Source: DALYDP01 sp964348685 (lineage in GTDB: Bacteria; Patescibacteriota; Gracilibacteria; Peribacterales; Peribacteraceae). From it: a stretch of 14,067 nucleotides of DNA. Below, in pieces: positions 5,537 through 12,157 of this stretch; position 1 is the first letter of the stretch, and each line of letters opens with the position of its first letter. Location of the stretch: assembly GCA_964348685.1 (NCBI GenBank), contig CAYGDM010000030.1, positions 1 through 14,067 on the forward strand, in the 5' to 3' direction. The notes under the pieces are model-generated. The model searched no databases and was not told the origin of the DNA. It saw only the letters and a program-made list of their open reading frames with translations. Both the position numbers and the translations under genes were made by a program.

Positions 5537-6508
5537 TTGCGGAATATCGCACGTCACGTGCAATTCCTGCACCGTGTGGAGTGGCTTCTCCCCTTTCAAC
5601 CACGTCGTGATGGACTCCAGACAATCCACGTACATCGTGCGGACCGAGTCGTCGGCGTAGAACGCGATGTGCGGCGTGGTAATGACTTTCGGGTGCCGCG
5701 TGAGGGCTTTGTCGATATCGCCACCAAGACTTTCGTTCTCGAGGACGTCGAGCAACGCCCACGCGACCTTACCACTCTCGAGGCCGTCCAAGAGCGCCTT
5801 CGATTCGATGAGCGAACCGCGCGCGGTGTTCACGATGATCACGCCATCTTTCATCTTGGCAATTGCTTCGGCGTTGATCATGCCCTTCGTAGCGGGGAGC
5901 GACGGTGCGTGGAGCGAGATGATGTCGGATTCAGCGAAGAGCTGGTCGCGCTCGACGTACGTCACGCCGAATTTCTCTTTCAATTCTTCGACGACGAAGA
6001 TGTCCTGCGCCAGGATGCGCATGTCGAAGCCATGGGCGAATTGCGCCACTTTACGGCCGATCTTCCCCGTTCCGACGATACCGATCGTCTTGCCGTTCAG
6101 CGCCATACCCTTCAGGCCGTGGTAATCGAACACACCTTCGTTCACGCGGCGGTTGCCCTCACCAATGTGACGAAGCGTCCCAAGGAGCAGCGCGAACACG
6201 TGCTCGGCGATGACGTGCGACCCGTAATCCGGCACGTGACACACCGAGATCCCCCGCTCTTTGCAGGCCGCAAGATCGATGTGGTCGAATCCGACCGAAC
6301 GCGTGCAGACGAGGCGCAGGTTCGGGAGCTTCGCAATGACGTCCGCCGTCAGTTTCGTATTCACGAAGATCGAGAGGATCTGCACGTCGGGGCACTCCTT
6401 CGTCAGATCGGCATCAGCTTCGAGGAAGCGCGATTCGGGATACGCGGCATCGACACGGACCTTTTCCTGGGCATCGACATCCAAAAAGACGATTCGGGGG
6501 TGTTGCAT
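5531..6508 (-). CDS. D-2-hydroxyacid dehydrogenase, D-lactate dehydrogenase-like (325 aa)
   Basis: Predicted cytoplasmic NAD-dependent reduction of a 2-oxoacid, probably pyruvate to D-lactate, which would recycle NADH in fermentation. All family landmarks are present: SVGFDHIDL (71-79), the nucleotide-binding GTGKIG (146-151) with Asp169 at the end of the second strand favouring NAD over NADP, VNTARG with catalytic Arg230, LLDVLENE with Glu257, and TPHIAFY with His280. The HxAFY ending is typical of the LdhA/VanH-type D-lactate branch rather than phosphoglycerate or formate dehydrogenases, although exact substrate is an inference. Length is normal. A TACGAT -10 box lies 6 bases before the ATG, so the mRNA may be leaderless. 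It is divergent from the LCP gene and overlaps the GT-C gene by 6 bases at the stops. Confidence 0.93.
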   Translation of the reverse strand: MQHPRIVFLDVDAQEKVRVDAAYPESRFLEADADLTKECPDVQILSIFVNTKLTADVIAKLPNLRLVCTRSVGFDHIDLAACKERGISVCHVPDYGSHVIAEHVFALLLGTLRHIGEGNRRVNEGVFDYHGLKGMALNGKTIGIVGTGKIGRKVAQFAHGFDMRILAQDIFVVEELKEKFGVTYVERDQLFAESDIISLHAPSLPATKGMINAEAIAKMKDGVIIVNTARGSLIESKALLDGLESGKVAWALLDVLENESLGGDIDKALTRHPKVITTPHIAFYADDSVRTMYVDCLESITTWLKGEKPLHTVQELHVTCDIPQS

Positions 6509-6514
6509 GCCGGC

Positions 6515-6520
6515 ATCGTA
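6515..6520 (-). promoter_or_regulatory. Putative -10 box of the dehydrogenase gene
   Basis: On the minus strand TACGAT (4/6 match to the -10 consensus) is followed by GCCGGC and then the ATG at 6508. Transcription would start at or next to the A of the ATG, giving a leaderless message. No convincing -35 is visible, so the call rests on position and similarity to the lexA and LCP promoters. Confidence 0.4.
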
Positions 6521-6610
6521 CCGAACGAAGCGAAAAATTGAAGGTGAAAACGAAGCGGATGCCGCGCGCGTTCTATGGTCTACTTTCTGTTATCTGCATG
6601 CGGTCCGCGC

Positions 6611-6616
6611 TACACT
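6611..6616 (+). promoter_or_regulatory. Putative -10 box of the LCP gene
   Basis: TACACT (4/6 match) ends 9 bases before ATG 6626, which would give a leader of about 2-3 bases. The -35 region is weak. The 117-bp gap between the divergent dehydrogenase and LCP starts thus appears to hold two back-to-back promoters of leaderless or nearly leaderless type. Confidence 0.45.
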
Positions 6617-6625
6617 GCCGACCGC

Positions 6626-8140
6626 ATGTCCTTCCAGGTCCGCCGCCTCAAGGAAGAGGCTCCTCCATCGTCGCTTTCGAAGGCCGTAAAATGGCTGCGC
6701 CGGTTGAAGCTGCCGGCGTTTTTCGTGTTCTGGCGCGCGAAGCACGTTGCCGAAGAGAAGCAGAAAGAGAAGAAACGACAGCGCGTCTGGAAAAGAGTCT
6801 TGATCGCGCTGGTCATCATCGTGCTGGCCGTCGCCGGCATCGGGGCGGGCGTAAAAGCCTTGGTCGACATGAACGTCATCCAGGTGACGCAGCTTGTGAA
6901 CGTCGCGGGCACGCCGCTGCCGAAAGACGCCCACGGCTACACGAACTTCCTTTTGCTAGGCCAAGGCGACAAGAACCACGACGGGGTGGATCTGACCGAC
7001 ACGATCATCCTCGCCAGCCTTGACCCCCGGACCGACAGCGCCGCGATGATCTCGATCCCCCGCGACCTCTACATGAATACCTCGCGCATGGGCGCCGGGC
7101 GCATCAACACGCTCTACCGCGACTTCAAGTATTACTTGATGCAGAACGAAGACCTGAGCGAGGAACAAGCCGGCCGTGCCGCGATGCAGGAGCTCATGAA
7201 AGAGCTCTCGGTCACCTTCGGCATCGAACTGCACCACGTCGTGAAGGTCGACTTCATCGCGTTCGTCCAGGCGGTCGATGCTCTCGGCGGCATCGACGTG
7301 TACGTGCCCGAAGACCTCTACGACAACCAGTATCCCGGCCCGAACTATGGTTACGTGACGTTCTCCGTGCTCGAAGGCATGCAACACATGGACGGCGAAA
7401 CCGCGCTGAAATACGCGCGCAGCCGCCACTCTACGAGCGACTTCGACCGCTCCCGGCGCCAGCAGGACCTGCTGAAAGCCCTTGGCGACAAGGCGAAGGC
7501 CGAGGGTACGCTCTCGAGCCCCAACCGCATCACGTCGCTCCTGCGCATCATGAACGAACACGTGGCAACGACGCTCACCTTCCGCGAAATGGTGACGCTC
7601 GCCGGCCTGGCCTCGGATCTCGACAAAGAGAAGATCGTCTCGGTGCAGTTCAACCTCGAAGGCCCCGGCGGCTTCCTCTATCCGCCGCCGCGCGACCAGT
7701 TCGGCGGCGCCGCGGTGCTGATCCCGAACTCATGGGACGAAGTCCGCACGTTTATGAACCTCGTCCTCGCCGACCGACCGCTCTTCCTCGACACGACGAC
7801 GATCGACATCTTCAACGCCGGCGGCCCGAGCGGCGCGGCGGGGCTCCTGGCACGCGAGTTGGATCGCTACACGCTCGTCGTCGGCGAAGTGGCAAACTAC
7901 GAGGGTGATGACAGGCTGACATCAGCCATCCTAACGCCGAAAGCCAGCGAGAAAACGGCGAAGAAACTCGGTACATTGCTGCAGATCGCGGATGTCGCCA
8001 CCCTGCCCGATACCGCAACCGGCACGACGATCCAGATTCTCCTCGGGGAGGATTACCGCTACCGTTCCATCGTGGAACTGACCGCCCCCGAAACCGCCTC
8101 CTCTTCGTCCGCCGCCGCTTCGGCTCCGGCGGATCTCTGA
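6626..8140 (+). CDS. LytR-CpsA-Psr family protein with LytR_C domain (504 aa)
   Basis: LCP enzymes transfer polyprenyl-linked glycans or wall polymers onto peptidoglycan on the outer face of the membrane. The sequence shows a basic cytoplasmic N-terminus with an extreme Lys/Glu/Arg stretch (AEEKQKEKKRQRVWKR), one membrane helix near residues 56-77, then the LCP domain: NFLLLGQGD, DLTDTIILASLDP, MISIPRDLYM, RINTLY and YARSRHSTSDFDRSRRQQ, which contain the conserved Asp and Arg residues that bind metal and pyrophosphate. A second domain near the C-terminus (IDIFNAGGPSGAAGLLARELDRY onward, about residues 390-480) fits LytR_C, followed by a Ser/Ala tail. ATG 6626 is preferred because the TACACT box sits upstream; ATG 6575 would add 17 residues and put the promoter inside the gene. 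The next gene begins one base after the stop. Confidence 0.93.
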   Translation: MSFQVRRLKEEAPPSSLSKAVKWLRRLKLPAFFVFWRAKHVAEEKQKEKKRQRVWKRVLIALVIIVLAVAGIGAGVKALVDMNVIQVTQLVNVAGTPLPKDAHGYTNFLLLGQGDKNHDGVDLTDTIILASLDPRTDSAAMISIPRDLYMNTSRMGAGRINTLYRDFKYYLMQNEDLSEEQAGRAAMQELMKELSVTFGIELHHVVKVDFIAFVQAVDALGGIDVYVPEDLYDNQYPGPNYGYVTFSVLEGMQHMDGETALKYARSRHSTSDFDRSRRQQDLLKALGDKAKAEGTLSSPNRITSLLRIMNEHVATTLTFREMVTLAGLASDLDKEKIVSVQFNLEGPGGFLYPPPRDQFGGAAVLIPNSWDEVRTFMNLVLADRPLFLDTTTIDIFNAGGPSGAAGLLARELDRYTLVVGEVANYEGDDRLTSAILTPKASEKTAKKLGTLLQIADVATLPDTATGTTIQILLGEDYRYRSIVELTAPETASSSSAAASAPADL

Positions 8141-8141
8141 T

Positions 8142-9050
8142 ATGACCCCACGCGAGATCATCGCCGAGGCCTGGACGATCACGAGCACCCAGCCAAAACT
8201 CCGCCGATGGGCGTACATGTCGTCGCTCCTCGAAACGATGCTCAACGTGAAGCTCCTCTTCACGCAGGCGTACTTCGGCTACGCGTACCTCTTCGGGCAC
8301 GGCGAGGCGGGCTTCTTCGACATCGAGCTCTGGATCTGGAACAGCCTCCCGCCCGCGCTGTCAGTCTCGATTCTCCTCTTCTTCATCCTCCTCGTCGTCG
8401 TCGAATTCTTCGCGCCGCACCTCTGCCTCGGCGCCATCATCGGGCTGGCGGCCAAACGCGCGAAGGGCGAACCCGTCCGCGGCGGTCCGGTCCTCGCCCT
8501 CTACAACTTCTTCTCGATCTTCACGATCCACGAATTCCTCATCCTCAGCTCCGTCCCCACCGCGATCACGGTCATCTCACTCATTCTACGCTACATAGAG
8601 CCAAGTTTGTGGACCTTCAGCATCGGCGGCGTGCTCATACTCTTCGTCATCGGCAACATCCAGAAGTTCCTCTTCGCCTTCGCGGAAGAAGCGGCCGTCA
8701 TCGAGAAACACGGCGTCTTCGAAGCCATCGGCCGCAGCTTCAAACTGATCCTCAGTAACCTGCTGCACATCATGTTCCTGCACTTGCTGCTCATCGTCAT
8801 CTCGCTCCGGATCGCGATCAACGCCGTCATGGTCGTGCTCATCCCGGCCATCATGCTCGGGTTCGGATTCGTACTGACGTTCTTCATTACCGATACGGCG
8901 ATCATCGTCGTCGCGGCGGCGGTCCTCGGCCTCGTGCTCATCGGCATCGCGAGTTATTTCCTCGGCTACATCTTGGCATTCAAACAAACGGTCTGGACGC
9001 TGACGTACATGGAATTCATGAAGGACAAAGACGTGGATCGGATTTCATAG
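8142..9050 (+). CDS. Polytopic membrane protein, unknown function (302 aa)
   Basis: Six to seven hydrophobic segments are visible, among them about residues 65-100, 125-150, 155-180 and a long hydrophobic run from about 205 to 290 that can hold three helices. A cytoplasmic segment EEAAVIEKHGVFEAIGRSFKLI, around residues 180-205, resembles the conserved stretch between helices in the DUF975 / glycerophosphodiesterase-membrane-domain / YciC-like group, but the match is loose. The N-terminus (PREIIAEAWTITSTQPKL) is amphipathic and also fits that group. The ATG follows the LCP stop by a single base (TGA-T-ATG), so it is co-translated with the LCP protein and may assist in envelope assembly; that role is inferred only from position. 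The lexA -35 box begins at the base right after its stop. Confidence 0.82.
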   Translation: MTPREIIAEAWTITSTQPKLRRWAYMSSLLETMLNVKLLFTQAYFGYAYLFGHGEAGFFDIELWIWNSLPPALSVSILLFFILLVVVEFFAPHLCLGAIIGLAAKRAKGEPVRGGPVLALYNFFSIFTIHEFLILSSVPTAITVISLILRYIEPSLWTFSIGGVLILFVIGNIQKFLFAFAEEAAVIEKHGVFEAIGRSFKLILSNLLHIMFLHLLLIVISLRIAINAVMVVLIPAIMLGFGFVLTFFITDTAIIVVAAAVLGLVLIGIASYFLGYILAFKQTVWTLTYMEFMKDKDVDRIS

Positions 9051-9079
9051 TTGACTGTGTACAATCGTACACCTATACT
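9051..9079 (+). promoter_or_regulatory. lexA promoter, apparently leaderless
   Basis: TTGACT (9051-9056, 5/6) and TATACT (9074-9079, 5/6) are separated by an ideal 17-base spacer. The -10 ends 7 bases before ATG 9087, so transcription should begin at about the first base of the start codon; there is no room for a ribosome site. The spacer holds the palindrome described at 9057-9072. Confidence 0.8.
9057..9072. promoter_or_regulatory. Putative LexA operator (SOS box), GTGTAC-N4-GTACAC
   Basis: A perfect palindrome with 6-bp arms GTGTAC/GTACAC and centre AATC fills the spacer between the -35 and -10 of lexA. A repressor bound there would block RNA polymerase, as expected for autoregulated lexA. 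The spacing (inverted half-sites around N4) is like that of the Gram-positive GAAC-N4-GTTC box, but the half-site sequence is different. That LexA binds it is inference from position and symmetry. Confidence 0.68.
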
Positions 9080-9086
9080 AGGGGCC

Positions 9087-9695
9087 ATGACGCTCACTCC
9101 CCACCAGCGCACGACCCTCAATTTCATCCGTGAATTCCAGCACAAACGCGGGTATTCGCCGTCGCTGGCGGATCTTGCCGTGGCCTTCGGCGTGAAGTCG
9201 AAGAACGCGGTGGCCAAAGTGGTGAACGCGCTGCTGAAGCACGGCATGCTCGAGAAAGATCCGAATGGCCGCATCAAAATCATCGACATGCACGAAGACG
9301 ACGGCAATGTCCACGTGCCGCTCGCACTCTCGCTGTTCGGGCCCATTCACGCCGGCTTCGCGGCACCCGCCGAAGAACAGACCTCGGAGACCATCACCAT
9401 CGAAGACTATATCGTGAAGGACCGGGCGAACACGTTCCTCCTGCGCGTGAAGGGCGACAGTATGATCAACGCCGGCATTCACGAGGGCGATATGGTCGTG
9501 GTCGAACGCGGCAAGGAACCGAAGGTGCACGACATCGTCGTCGGCGTCCTCGACGGCGAGTTCACCCTGAAACGCCTGCGAAAAGACAAAGGGAAGTTCT
9601 ACCTGCAAGCCGAGAATGACGCGTATCCGGATCTCTTCGCGCTCGAAGAACTCCAAGTGGCAGGCGTCGTTCGCGGCGTCATGCGCAAGTATTAA
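9087..9695 (+). CDS. lexA: LexA repressor (202 aa)
   Basis: LexA represses SOS genes and cleaves itself when RecA filaments form on damaged DNA. The N-terminal winged-helix domain is visible (LTPHQRTTLNFIREFQHKRGYSPSL-type opening, then the recognition-helix region KSKNAVAKVVNALLKHGML). The cleavage site is Ala89-Gly90 (HAGFAAP), the catalytic Ser125 lies in GDSMINAGI and the catalytic Lys162 in FTLKRL; the Ser-Lys distance of 37 equals that of E. coli LexA. All parts needed for a functional self-cleaving repressor are present. ATG 9087 is chosen because the promoter's -10 ends 7 bases upstream; an in-frame TTG at 9051 lies on the -35 box. The Y-family polymerase gene follows 21 bases after the stop, so both form an SOS unit. 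A UmuD-like role is unlikely given the complete DNA-binding domain. Confidence 0.95.
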   Translation: MTLTPHQRTTLNFIREFQHKRGYSPSLADLAVAFGVKSKNAVAKVVNALLKHGMLEKDPNGRIKIIDMHEDDGNVHVPLALSLFGPIHAGFAAPAEEQTSETITIEDYIVKDRANTFLLRVKGDSMINAGIHEGDMVVVERGKEPKVHDIVVGVLDGEFTLKRLRKDKGKFYLQAENDAYPDLFALEELQVAGVVRGVMRKY

Positions 9696-9716
9696 GCCCA
9701 TTTCCCACCGTTAGCC

Positions 9717-10919
9717 ATGATCGCGCATATCGATGCGGATGCCTTCTTCGCGTCCGTTCTTCAGCGGCTACACCCTCACTTGAAGGGCAAGGCGCTCATC
9801 GCATCGGGCATGGGCGGCGGCTGTGTGATCGCCGCGAGCTACCCAGCAAAGGGCAAAGGAGTGAAAACAGGCATGCGCCTACGCGACGCACTCGCCCTCT
9901 GCCCGGAGGCGGTCGTGATGCCCTCGGACTTCCGCGAGACCAGCCTCGCCAGCCAGCAGATCGAAGCGATCCTAAAAGATACGTGCCCGATGGTCGAAGA
10001 AACGTCGATCGACGAATGGTTCCTCGATCTCGAATCGCTCGTGGGCGGCGACCCGCTTGATGCCAAAGCGTGGGCGCGCGCCATCCAAGACCGGATCATC
10101 CGCTCGACCGACATCGGCGTGTCGATCGGCGTAGCCCCCACGAAGACCCTCGCGAAGATGGCGGGCGAAGAACACAAACCGCGCGGCGTGACGACGCTTC
10201 GAACCCAAGAGGAGATCATTGCCTTCCTGAAGCGCCGGCCAGCCACCGCGATCCCGGGAATAGGCCGAAAACGCGAGGTGGACGTCCGTATTCGGGGCTG
10301 GGAAACGGCCTGGGATATCGCCTACGCGCCGGATCCCCTCTTGAAGCAGCTCTTCGGCATCGGCGTCGTGGAGCTCGCGGCGGAGCTGCGCGGCGAACAG
10401 GTGTACGCGGTGACAATCGAAACGGCGCCGCCCAAATCCATCTCCCGCGCGCGCAGCTTCCACCCGACCGACGAAGGATCGCTCCTCTGGGCGTACGTTC
10501 TGCAGCACCTCAGTTACAGCGTGCTCAAGATGCGCCGGCACAATCTCTCCACTCGCGGCATTTCCATCTGGCTGCGGCACGACGACTACGCGGGCGGCGA
10601 CGACGCCGGCCTGAAACTCCCCCGCGCGTACGACACCGAACTGGACCTAATCCCCTTCGCGCGGCGGTGCTTCCAACGCGCGCGGCACTACAACCGGCGC
10701 TACACCCAGGTGGCATTGGCGCTGTGGCACCTCGTCCCCGGCGGGACGGTGCAGTACTCACTCTTCACGGACCCCGCGGATACCGACAAAGTGGGATCGA
10801 TCCAAAGGAGCCTCGACGGCCTGCGGACGCGCTACGGCAAAGACATCGTCGTCCCCGGCGGGGCGGTACCGATCACGGAGAACAAGCGCCCGGGATTGGT
10901 CATGACGACGGTAGATTGA
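9717..10919 (+). CDS. Y-family DNA polymerase (DinB/UmuC type, 400 aa)
   Basis: Translesion DNA polymerase that copies past damaged bases with low fidelity. The palm shows HIDADAFFASV with catalytic Asp6 and the FF pair that includes the steric-gate position, AASYPAKGKGVKTGM, and ETSIDE with Asp99 and Glu100. SIGVAPTKTLAKMA and the helix-hairpin-helix AIPGIGRKR follow, then the little-finger domain. QYSLF at 346-350 fits the sliding-clamp binding pentamer, followed by a conserved C-terminal segment like that of UmuC and Gram-positive Pol IV (SLDGLRTRYGKD). All catalytic residues are intact and length is usual. Whether it is DinB or UmuC proper is not clear, so no symbol is given. It has no promoter of its own that I can see and no good ribosome site; it is likely expressed with lexA. 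Confidence 0.93.
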   Translation: MIAHIDADAFFASVLQRLHPHLKGKALIASGMGGGCVIAASYPAKGKGVKTGMRLRDALALCPEAVVMPSDFRETSLASQQIEAILKDTCPMVEETSIDEWFLDLESLVGGDPLDAKAWARAIQDRIIRSTDIGVSIGVAPTKTLAKMAGEEHKPRGVTTLRTQEEIIAFLKRRPATAIPGIGRKREVDVRIRGWETAWDIAYAPDPLLKQLFGIGVVELAAELRGEQVYAVTIETAPPKSISRARSFHPTDEGSLLWAYVLQHLSYSVLKMRRHNLSTRGISIWLRHDDYAGGDDAGLKLPRAYDTELDLIPFARRCFQRARHYNRRYTQVALALWHLVPGGTVQYSLFTDPADTDKVGSIQRSLDGLRTRYGKDIVVPGGAVPITENKRPGLVMTTVD

Positions 10920-10933
10920 GAAGATGACGAATT

Positions 10934-10961
10934 TTGACCAACTCAATTTACATGGTATTTT
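10934..10961 (+). promoter_or_regulatory. Putative promoter of the 11025-11501 gene
   Basis: TTGACC (10934-10939, 5/6) and TATTTT (10956-10961, 4/6) are 16 bases apart, with TGG before the -10 giving an extended -10 element. It lies 14 bases after the polymerase stop. Predicted start near 10968 gives a leader of about 57 bases with a ribosome site. I see no terminator between the polymerase gene and this promoter. Confidence 0.58.
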
Positions 10962-11024
10962 AATAGTAGTTAGGCAGTGCGTGTGCATTGCCCATGAAAA
11001 CACCGGTTGATGAAAGAGGCACGC

Positions 11025-11501
11025 ATGAACGTTTTCCACAGATTCGCTTCCGTGCGCAAAACATTGCACTACGAGGGCATCATTCTCAAACCCGAAGGAC
11101 CTGTTACGAATGATCAATGGATAGAACTTGGCTCCACGATGAGCAATTTTCAGGGGAAGATCGATCAAGTACTCTGCACGCCGGAATTCCGAGAGATGTA
11201 TTGCACGAACAACATGATCGACATCAAAAGACTTGAAGCACAGTGCGGGAGGGCAATGAATCCCCTATTCAGACCTGCTCTCTCGGCGATCGCCGAGGCG
11301 TACTGGCGCCACATTATGGACCGTCCGAACCGCCTACAGGAGATCGCGGCAAGCGAAGCAGCGTTCTACTTAGCGTATGCAATACAGTTCCTGGCGATCA
11401 ACGGTAACAAGCCCCTGGACACGGCTGCGTACGGAAACCATGTCGCGTTCGGGCTATACAACCTCGAACAAGCGATGCAAGGAGCCCCAGTAGGAGAGTG
11501 A
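11025..11501 (+). CDS. Hypothetical soluble protein (158 aa)
   Basis: I do not recognise this family. There is no signal peptide or membrane helix. The N-terminal third is mixed (MNVFHRFASVRKTLHYEGII), and the remainder reads as largely alpha-helical with amphipathic stretches such as PALSAIAEAYWRHIMDRP and EIAASEAAFYLAYAIQFLAI. Three Cys are spread through the middle (LCTPEF, MYCTNN, AQCGRA). ATG 11025 is chosen because AAAGAGG (11013-11019) sits 5 bases upstream; ATG 11010 has nothing comparable. The gene has its own promoter and a hairpin after it, so it is monocistronic. Its plan (soluble, helical, own signals) resembles the following gene, but I see no clear sequence match between them. 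Confidence 0.68.
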   Translation: MNVFHRFASVRKTLHYEGIILKPEGPVTNDQWIELGSTMSNFQGKIDQVLCTPEFREMYCTNNMIDIKRLEAQCGRAMNPLFRPALSAIAEAYWRHIMDRPNRLQEIAASEAAFYLAYAIQFLAINGNKPLDTAAYGNHVAFGLYNLEQAMQGAPVGE

Positions 11502-11536
11502 AGGCCGCCCTACTGCACGACCATCAACCGAACGAG

Positions 11537-11561
11537 GGCTGTCCATCCGGATAGCCTTCTT
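11537..11561 (+). terminator. Hairpin terminator after the 11025-11501 gene
   Basis: An 8-bp stem GGCTGTCC / GGATAGCC (one G-U pair) with loop ATCC is followed by TTCTT. The T run is interrupted, so efficiency may be moderate. It lies 35 bases after the stop and before the next promoter. Confidence 0.6.
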
Positions 11562-11579
11562 CGCTGTGCCGCAGCGTAT

Positions 11580-11608
11580 TTGACTTCGCCCTACGACAGT
11601 TTTACGGT
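11580..11608 (+). promoter_or_regulatory. Possible promoter of the 11672-12106 gene
   Basis: TTGACT (11580-11585, 5/6) is followed after 17 bases by TACGGT (11603-11608), a weak 3/6 match to the -10; TTTTAC at 11600 is an alternative. The -35 and the presence of a terminator just upstream argue for a promoter here, but the -10 is uncertain. Confidence 0.35.
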
Positions 11609-11671
11609 AAACGGAGTGGGTGGCGCGCGTCGCGTTACCCGTTCACATCACGGCCGATGGAGGAAGAACAC

Positions 11672-12106
11672 ATGAATGAAGAATGCACACCGTTCGAAGG
11701 ACTGCGACAACTGCTGTTCGGCGAAATGCCGTACATCGGATTCCGGAGAGCGGAGACGACAGGGTACATGCGGATCGCGTGCTACTCCGAAGGGAACGAA
11801 GTCGTAGGCGAGATCACGATCCGGGAATATCAGGAGGTGTTTGAACCGCTCTGCGACGGCGACCAACGTTTGTTCATGGAAGATCTGCTACACGCGTGCG
11901 CACGGGGAGCGCAACAGTCGATGGACGGACTACACGCGCTAGCGGCGATCTACTGGACCGGAAAAACGACCGGGCGGCACAAGGAAAAATGGGCGCCGCG
12001 CGGGGACGACGTCGCGCTGATCGAGCAATTCGCCGCGGAGATAACAGTGGATGTTTCGCAAAAATTTGCGGTCTACTGCACGAAAAACCTACCGGTCTTG
12101 GCATAG
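11672..12106 (+). CDS. Hypothetical soluble protein (144 aa)
   Basis: Family not recognised. There is no export signal or membrane span. The first half looks mixed alpha/beta (MPYIGFRRAETTGYMRIACY, GEITIREYQEVFEPL) and the second half helical, with DLLHACARGAQQSMDGLHAL and a basic stretch KTTGRHKEKWAPR, ending in FAVYCTKNLPVLA. The start ATG 11672 has one of the best ribosome sites in the window, GGAGGA (11659-11664) with 7-base spacing; ATG 11657 in the same frame overlaps that site and is less likely. It is flanked by hairpins on both sides, so it is a single-gene unit. Likely a lineage-specific accessory gene. Confidence 0.68.
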   Translation: MNEECTPFEGLRQLLFGEMPYIGFRRAETTGYMRIACYSEGNEVVGEITIREYQEVFEPLCDGDQRLFMEDLLHACARGAQQSMDGLHALAAIYWTGKTTGRHKEKWAPRGDDVALIEQFAAEITVDVSQKFAVYCTKNLPVLA

Positions 12107-12132
12107 CGAGCATGGACGCCATCGGTCACCCA

Positions 12133-12157
12133 GGCCGCTCGAAAGAGCGGCCTTCTG
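12133..12157 (+). terminator. Terminator between the 11672-12106 gene and the Nudix gene
   Basis: A perfect 8-bp stem GGCCGCTC / GAGCGGCC with GAAA tetraloop is followed by TTCTGTT. It ends the plus-strand transcript just before the stop of the convergent Nudix gene. No T run exists on the minus strand, so it works mainly for the plus strand. Confidence 0.75.

Noticed and set aside
5537..6541. Long plus-strand open frame of 334 codons opposite the dehydrogenase
   Set aside because: The minus strand has a complete dehydrogenase with all catalytic residues; the plus-strand reading is rich in Arg, His and Asp and matches no fold, as expected for a shadow in GC-rich DNA.
6575..6625. Upstream start of the LCP gene with a lipobox-like LSAC
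   Set aside because: The stretch before the Cys is only eight residues, too short for a lipoprotein signal, and the true membrane helix comes about 70 residues later; the -10 box lies inside this extension.
9051..9086. TTG start for lexA at 9051
   Set aside because: These bases are the promoter and palindrome; LexA homology begins at ATG 9087.
10070..10927. Arg/Pro-rich 285-codon frame inside the polymerase gene
   Set aside because: It overlaps the Y-family polymerase in another frame, has no start signal and has the low-complexity composition typical of shifted GC-rich codons.
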